The notes below the pieces were generated by a model. It worked only from the letters and a program-made list of their open reading frames with translations. It was not told where the DNA came from and did no database searches. From positions 1-64,000 of the forward strand of contig NZ_LZTB01000118.1 of assembly GCF_001665685.1 (NCBI RefSeq): a DNA stretch of 64,000 nt, given 5' to 3'. Positions within the stretch are counted from its first letter, which is position 1. Each line of letters starts with the position of its first letter. Both the position numbers and the translations under genes were made by a program. This document shows, piece after piece, positions 59,595 through 64,000 of the stretch. Source of the stretch: Mycobacterium sp. 852013-50091_SCH5140682. Its GTDB lineage: Bacteria > Actinomycetota > Actinomycetes > Mycobacteriales > Mycobacteriaceae.

Positions 59595-60341
59595 ATGACT
59601 GCTGAAGAGGATTCGATGGATGTTGTTGGACCTTGGGGCCGGGCGCTGGATCAACTACGTGAGTGGGACCCAGAGTGGGTCGCGGCCTGCGCACGGATGA
59701 GCACCAACCCGTGGACCAGCGGAGTGTTGGACACCAAGTTCGTCGAGTTGGTCAGCGTCGCGCTGAACGCGTCCTGCACGACGTTGGACGCGGAGGCGAC
59801 GCGACGTCATATCCGGGCCGCGTTGGCCGCGGGCGCCAGTCGTGCGGAGATCGTCACCGTGTTGAAATGCGCCACGGTGCTGTCGATTCACTCCTGCAGC
59901 GTGGCCGCACCGATCTTGCTTGAGGAGGCCCGAGCGGCCGGCCTCGAGCCCGAGATGGCGGCGGAGAGACCGGCGACACCCGCGATTGATGCGATGCGCG
60001 CGGCCGGTCAGTGGAACACCGCATGGGATCCGTTCCTGGAACTCGATCCGGGGTGGACCGACGAGGCCATGGCAACTGGGATCGGTATCTACGGTTCGGA
60101 TGTGCTGTCGGCCAAGGAGATTGAGCTGTTGAGCATCGCGCTGGATGCTTTCTACACGCACATGTATGTTCCCGGGATTCGCCGTCACATCCGCGGCGCT
60201 TTACAGGCCGGGGCCACCGTCGCCGAGATCATGGAAGTGCTCAAGCTATGCGTCGCCCAAGGGGTGCAGGCCTGCAACCTGGCAATCCCTATCATCGCGG
60301 AGGAACTCGAAACAGCAACCGGCAGCACGCATTCCGACTAA
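59595..60341 (+). CDS. Two-domain carboxymuconolactone decarboxylase-like protein
   Basis: This 248-residue protein consists of two CMD (AhpD-like) all-helical units. The first has KFVELVSVALNASCTTLDAEATRRHIRAALAAGA near residue 45-80; the second has KEIELLSIALDAFYTHMYVPGIRRHIRGALQAGA near residue 170-205. Both lack the CxxC redox pair of AhpD, so peroxidase activity is unlikely. Family members include gamma-carboxymuconolactone decarboxylase and proteins of unknown function. ATG at 59595 follows GAGGACAGCC; an earlier TTG at 59583 is less likely. Confidence 0.85.
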   Translation: MTAEEDSMDVVGPWGRALDQLREWDPEWVAACARMSTNPWTSGVLDTKFVELVSVALNASCTTLDAEATRRHIRAALAAGASRAEIVTVLKCATVLSIHSCSVAAPILLEEARAAGLEPEMAAERPATPAIDAMRAAGQWNTAWDPFLELDPGWTDEAMATGIGIYGSDVLSAKEIELLSIALDAFYTHMYVPGIRRHIRGALQAGATVAEIMEVLKLCVAQGVQACNLAIPIIAEELETATGSTHSD

Positions 60342-60451
60342 CACCACCCTGTCGGCGAGTTTGGCCACGCCTGGATCAACTTTCCGTTCGGCATACTGAC
60401 GGGCCCGCCTATCTCGGCACGCGGCATCGCAACCCCGGTTGCCGAACCGGT

Positions 60452-61582
60452 TCAGAGGATGTCGCGAGTGTCCGCAGGCGTCTCGATCTGCGTGTGCGAA
60501 TGCCCGCCTTTCTCGAAGGAGCGGAAGCCTTCGTAGGTGAGGAATCCGCGCTGCCCCTCCACGCGGTTGGGTGGAAGGCCGAGGTTGAACAGCGTCTCAT
60601 CTGTTGTGTCGTAGTAGGTTCCGAGTTTGAGGATTTCGCGGGTTTCCTCCGGCGTTGCGATTGGTCGGCCGATTTCCTCGGCGATCCGCACCATTTTGCG
60701 GACCATCTCGACGGTGGTGAATCTCTCGCCTTTGACCGGTCCCCAAATGTTGTCTTCGATTCCGGCGCGCACATGCTGGCCGAGCGCGATACACACCGTC
60801 GAGATCGGCCACACCATGCGGAAAACCGATTGATAGGTGAACACCGATCCCTGCGGCGCACGCCGGATCAGCTCCATCAGATCGAAGGGATTGGCCCCAG
60901 CGGTGCCGCCGCCGACCATGCTGTAGAACCCGTTGACCGGTCCCATGTAAAGACCTTGACGGATGAGACGTTCGACGATTTCCAGCGAGTGAACGTGTCC
61001 GAGCGCGAAGTAAGCCTGGATACCGTTTTCCCGTAGCCGTCTGAGATGTTCGATATAGAACTCCGGGGTGGCGTCGGCCACCATTTGGGAGTACCTCCAC
61101 ATCATCGCGGCATCGGCCATGTGGGTGCCCTCCACATCATCGACGGTCAGCATTGAGGTGACGTCGAACAACGATGAACCGATGGCCACGGTGACCTGGT
61201 CGGGCTTCGGGTCGATTTCGGCGAGCATGTGCCGGGTGTCGTAGGCCTGCCATCTGGCCACGTCACCGCCTTCGGGGGAAAAAGAGATGGAGCCGCCGAC
61301 TTGGAGCACCATGTCGGGCACCGCTTCACGCAGTCGTCCGATCTGATCGGCGTACTCCGCGAAGTTCTTCGAAATCTTGCCGGTCTTCGGGTCGCGCACG
61401 TGGATGTGCAGAATCCTCGCGCCGGCCTCCCAGCAGTCGATCGCCTTCTGCACCTGCTCATCCCAGGTCACTGGAATGTCCTCGGGAAAGTCCGGGGGCA
61501 CCCACATCGGCCCGTACGGAGCGGCGGTGATGATCAAGGGTGGCTGATTTTCTGGAAGCAACGAACGATCGGTGAAATACAT
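60452..61582 (-). CDS. BKACE-family (DUF849) beta-keto acid cleavage enzyme
   Basis: This 376-residue TIM-barrel protein belongs to the beta-keto acid cleavage enzyme family (Kce/BKACE). ILHIHVRDPKTGK near residue 57 holds zinc ligands HIHVRD, LQVGGSISFSPEG follows near 92, and ALGHVHSLEIVERL near 195 and SVFRMVWPIS/ALGQHVRAGIEDN near 260-285 carry the remaining zinc and substrate residues. These enzymes split a beta-keto acid using acetyl-CoA to give acetoacetate and a new CoA ester; specificity varies widely. The gene stands alone, with no lysine-fermentation partners, so a carnitine- or other keto-acid substrate is equally possible. Confidence 0.9.
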   Translation of the reverse strand: MYFTDRSLLPENQPPLIITAAPYGPMWVPPDFPEDIPVTWDEQVQKAIDCWEAGARILHIHVRDPKTGKISKNFAEYADQIGRLREAVPDMVLQVGGSISFSPEGGDVARWQAYDTRHMLAEIDPKPDQVTVAIGSSLFDVTSMLTVDDVEGTHMADAAMMWRYSQMVADATPEFYIEHLRRLRENGIQAYFALGHVHSLEIVERLIRQGLYMGPVNGFYSMVGGGTAGANPFDLMELIRRAPQGSVFTYQSVFRMVWPISTVCIALGQHVRAGIEDNIWGPVKGERFTTVEMVRKMVRIAEEIGRPIATPEETREILKLGTYYDTTDETLFNLGLPPNRVEGQRGFLTYEGFRSFEKGGHSHTQIETPADTRDIL

Positions 61583-62079
61583 CCCAACCTCCTCGACAGG
61601 GCAACCACCACGGCAGCGATTTCACGTTGCCCGCGACAAAATGCCCGCAGCGTCAATCTACAACGCGCGACAGTGATCGACCTGGCCTTTCCCGGTTGTT
61701 CATCTACCCTGCTGTCGCCTCGCTCCCGTCAATGTGACCGCCGCACTGTGCCAGCATCCAGACCAGAACAACCCGAGGCGAAGGAGGGTTTGATTGCCAG
61801 GTCTGGCCGAACCCGCACTGAGTACCGCACCGGTCCTTAGAAACGCACTACGACCCGCGCCGGAGTGCTCCAGAGCGTAGCCGGATCAAAACGGCATCCT
61901 TTAGGGCAGCGGCTACTGCTGGACACCAGCATTCGCCGTCGGCCAACAGGCTGCAGCCCTTGACGCCGACCCCGAAACCGACTGGCGGGCAGCAACATCC
62001 GCCAACGCAGAACAGTTCCTTCAGCGCCGCTCGTGAGCAACAGGCACCGCTCGCCGTCCTACCGGACGCTCCGCGCGCA
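61583..62079. other. Intergenic stretch with a possible protein tail
   Basis: No complete gene is present. A plus-strand frame ending at 62038 reads FAVGQQAAALDADPETDWR with coding-like composition and might be the tail of a lost gene, but I cannot assign it. Confidence 0.4.
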
Positions 62080-62613
62080 GAATGCGCGACCTCGGTCCAG
62101 TGGTATGGCTGGCGAAGCAACGGGCATATGCGGTGCCGCGTTATGCCGAGTGCAAAACGGTGCTGCGCGACGACAAGACCTTTCTGTCGGGCCACGGTGT
62201 GGCACTCAATCCGATCACCAACCGAATGTCGCGAGGCACCACGCTCAACAGCGACGGTGTCGAGCACGAACAACGCCGCAAGCGCGTCGCGCACCGCATG
62301 CTGCCGCGCGTTCTGCGGGCCATCAGTGGCACCGTCGACGACACGGCCCGCAGCGTCGTCGACACTACGCTGGCCAAGGGCGATACGACGGTGTCAGCGA
62401 CCTCGCGGCCGAGCTACCGTTGGCCGTCGTGCCCGATCTCATCGGCTGGCCGCGCGATCAACGTGATCACCTGATTGCCTGGGCTGGAGCAACATTCGAT
62501 GAACTCGGTCCGCTCAGCTGGCAGGCGATCAAAGCGGTACCCAACACCATGCGCATGTTGCACTTCGCCCGGCGCGTCGTTCGCGAGCGCAACGTCATCG
62601 GGGGCTTCTGGTG
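62080..62613 (+). pseudogene. Cytochrome P450, N-terminal fragment with frameshift
   Basis: The sequence reads RDLGPVVWLAKQRAYAVPRY, then CKTVLRDDKTFLSGHGVALNP, TTLNSDGVEHEQRRKRVAHR (helix C) in one frame. After a -1 shift near 62381 it continues VSDLAAELPLAVVPDLIGWP and GATFDELGPLSWQAIKA, ending at a stop at 62611-62613. The I-helix, ExxR motif and heme-cysteine loop are missing, so it cannot bind heme. Confidence 0.8.
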
Positions 62614-62807
62614 ATTGACTGGGCCCAGCGTGCACCCGGGTTGTTCCTGCTCTGCGCCGTGCTGGCGTTCTCCCGCTCGCTGGCCTTGCTCTGCCTGGGC
62701 GCCATCGGCTGGCAGGAGGGCCGGCAAAAATTCAGCTACGCGGCTAGCACGGAGGGTGGCGTACGCTCGACACTCTAGAAACTAAGTCAGTTCCGGAAGT
62801 TCCCGGA

Positions 62808-63448
62808 TTGGCGAAGCCCGATGCGGCAGAACTGGCACTCGATGCAGCCGAACGACTGTTCTCCACCGATGGCTTTAGCCGCACGCGCATGGACGGCCTC
62901 GCGCAAGAGCTCGGCATGAGCAAGAAGACGATCTACCGGTACTTCCCTGGAAAGCGCAGCCTCCTCGCAGAGGTTCTGGAGCGGCAGTTCGGACGGATCG
63001 AGAATGCACTGGCGGAGGCGGCCGAGGCGTCGGTCGGCAAGCCCTTCGAGCACCAGGTGGGAGATTTCCTAATCGCCGCTGGGGGCGAGCTGTCGCGGAT
63101 CCGCGCCCCCAGCTGCTGTCGGGCCGCGGCGATCCGATGGTCAGGTCGTTTATCGAGCAGCGCGTCGATGAGGTGGTATATCAGCGGATCGGCCACCTCT
63201 TCGACGCTGGTTACCGGCAGGGCGCGCTACAAACGCCACCCGAATTGCTCACCGTCATCGTCTGCGCCGCGCTGGAGGCGCTGCTCACCTCTGATCTGCC
63301 GCCGCGGCTCGATCGGAGCGCGGCCGATCTGCTGCGCGAAACAGTCGACGTGGTGCTGCGAGGCGCCCTGGCCAGTGGCAACAGCACACATACCGCGGCC
63401 CGGTCATCTACGTCGGGCAGTGACACAACTCAAAGGAGGTCCGAATGA
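62808..63448 (+). pseudogene. TetR-family regulator with single-base frameshift
   Basis: The N-terminal HTH is intact: ALDAAERLFSTDGFSRTRMDGLA, then ELGMSKKTIYRYFPGKRSLL. The frame is lost at a run of five C at 63106-63110; adding one C restores APQLLSGRGDPMVRSFIEQR and a normal C-terminal domain (PELLTVIVCAALEALLTSDL) to the stop at 63446-63448. The start is a TTG preceded by GGAAG. One base in a homopolymer could be a sequencing error, in which case the gene is functional. Confidence 0.75.
63431..63439 (+). promoter_or_regulatory. Strong ribosome binding site AAAGGAGGT
   Basis: AAAGGAGGT is a near-perfect anti-16S match five bases before the ATG at 63445, the best such site in the window. 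It lies within the end of the TetR frame. Confidence 0.6.
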
Positions 63449-63570
63449 CGAATAGTCAACAGAGCTGCAGAATCGTTCTGACTACAGACGCGAGCTGGTG
63501 GACCGGTGCCGGCCCATCCCAGTCGCTGAGGGCCGGTAGCGCACCCATCGGCGCCGAGGTGAATCGGTGA
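63445..63570 (+). CDS. 41-residue ORF between TetR and SDR genes
   Basis: It starts MTNSQQSCRIVLTTDASWWT and ends at 63570. Its ATG overlaps the TetR stop (ATGA) and its stop overlaps the SDR start (GTGA), with a near-perfect ribosome binding site in front. I do not recognise the peptide. It may be a translational coupler for the SDR or a genuine small protein. Confidence 0.5.
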   Translation: MTNSQQSCRIVLTTDASWWTGAGPSQSLRAGSAPIGAEVNR

Positions 63571-64000
63571 ACCCGAGTGCGCAGGCCGTGGTTGTCGGAG
63601 CCACGGGCGAGGTGGGCGCCGCCATCGTTGGGCGGCTACGGAAAGCCGGGGTGCCGGTGGTCGCGGTGGGGCGCGACCGTGAACGCCTCGAGCTATTAAG
63701 AGCAACCGACGACGGGATCACTGTCTGCGTTGCCGACATCGGTGATGACTCCGCAGGTGAGGCGATCGCCGCCGCCGTGTCAGGGCCTGTCCGGATGGTG
63801 GTCCAGACGGCAGCCGTGCCGCCAGCGGGACCCCTGGCCACGATCAGCCCAGATGCCCTCGGCCGGTCGGTGTCGTTGAAGCTCGGCGGATTGTTGCGTC
63901 TGATCCGCGCTGTTGAAGACCGGTTTACCGAGCGTGCCCGGATCGTGGCCATTGGCGGGCTCTTCGGTTCAGAACCCACGCCGGAAACCTGCTCGGCCGG
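63567..64000 (+). CDS. Short-chain dehydrogenase/reductase, N-terminal part (runs off window)
   Basis: The visible 144 residues start at GTG 63567 and carry a Rossmann cofactor motif VVVGATGEVGAAIVGRL near residue 7-23, then CVADIGDDSAGEAIAAAV near residue 55, and VVQTAAVPPAGPLATIS near residue 77, where SDRs normally have NNAG. SDRs oxidise or reduce hydroxyl/keto groups with NAD(P). The catalytic Tyr-Lys region lies beyond the window. The start overlaps the small ORF stop. Confidence 0.8.
   Translation, partial: MNPSAQAVVVGATGEVGAAIVGRLRKAGVPVVAVGRDRERLELLRATDDGITVCVADIGDDSAGEAIAAAVSGPVRMVVQTAAVPPAGPLATISPDALGRSVSLKLGGLLRLIRAVEDRFTERARIVAIGGLFGSEPTPETCSA

Noticed and set aside
61930..62038. 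A distinct gene ending at 62038
   Set aside because: Composition looks coding, but the frame is short, has no start and matches no family I know.
1..64000. tRNA, rRNA, riboswitch or CRISPR array
   Set aside because: No cloverleaf, conserved rRNA stretch, known riboswitch core or regularly spaced repeat was seen by eye; a tRNAscan-SE and Infernal run would be decisive.

Overview
The window is high-GC actinobacterial DNA, most likely from a Mycobacteriaceae member (Mycolicibacterium-like). The best taxonomic clue is a protein at 54.9-56.3 kb that follows mycobacterial LpqY, the trehalose-binding lipoprotein, almost end to end; ATGA/GTGA gene overlaps and frequent GTG starts fit. It reads as an accessory catabolic region: three separate degradation clusters, an envelope/transport stretch, at least five IS21-family insertions or remnants, one further IS, and many decayed genes.

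Region 1 (0.5-20 kb) is the most unusual. It holds an APC permease, a BBE-type covalent-FAD oxidase, a glutamine-synthetase-like gamma-glutamyl-amide ligase, a small ABM-like protein, a ferredoxin, a ferredoxin reductase, three genes matching the split N-methylglutamate-synthase layout (class II glutamine amidotransferase, GXGXG protein, FMN protein), a GntR/FCD regulator, and the alpha and beta subunits of a Rieske dioxygenase. Every transcription unit has a copy of one operator-like motif (core YATACGGT) in its promoter region. The reading proposed here is an amine degradation pathway: the amine is gamma-glutamylated, oxygenated by the Rieske enzyme, and the glutamyl group handled by an MgsABC-like complex. 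It resembles the aniline TdnQ/TdnT/TdnA1A2B scheme but uses N-methylglutamate-pathway parts. The FMN component lacks the Cys-rich iron-sulfur loop of its family. An IS21 element with a 5-bp target duplication and a 3-oxoacid CoA-transferase locus broken by another IS lie inside this region.

Region 2 (20.8-38.9 kb) is one 15.5-kb minus-strand operon: two acyl-CoA dehydrogenases, a CaiB-type CoA-transferase, a DECR-like SDR, a mononuclear Rieske oxygenase, an aldehyde dehydrogenase, a complete peptide/opine-type ABC importer, a CocE-type hydrolase, an enoyl-CoA hydratase and a 3-hydroxyacyl-CoA dehydrogenase. A separate upstream gene encodes the oxygenase reductase. An IclR and a TetR gene follow. 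Three palindromes of the form ACTGA-N8-TCAGT lie in the two promoter regions. The substrate is unknown.

Region 3 (38.9-47 kb) looks like lysine/pipecolate catabolism: LysR regulator, Glu/Leu-type amino acid dehydrogenase, HglS-type 2-oxoadipate dioxygenase, ALDH7-type semialdehyde dehydrogenase and an AmaA-like FAD oxidase. A neighbouring YdiJ-like FAD/Fe-S dehydrogenase and a divergent GntR gene have both lost their 5' halves, apparently through one deletion.

Region 4 (47-64 kb) has an MFS exporter, a degraded IS21, a NarL-type two-component system, a sterol-desaturase-family hydroxylase, a secreted protein, LpqY without SugABC, a FUSC-type exporter, an ABM protein, a CMD-domain protein, a BKACE (DUF849) enzyme, a truncated P450, a frameshifted TetR and the start of an SDR gene that runs off the window. 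No tRNA, rRNA or CRISPR array was seen.
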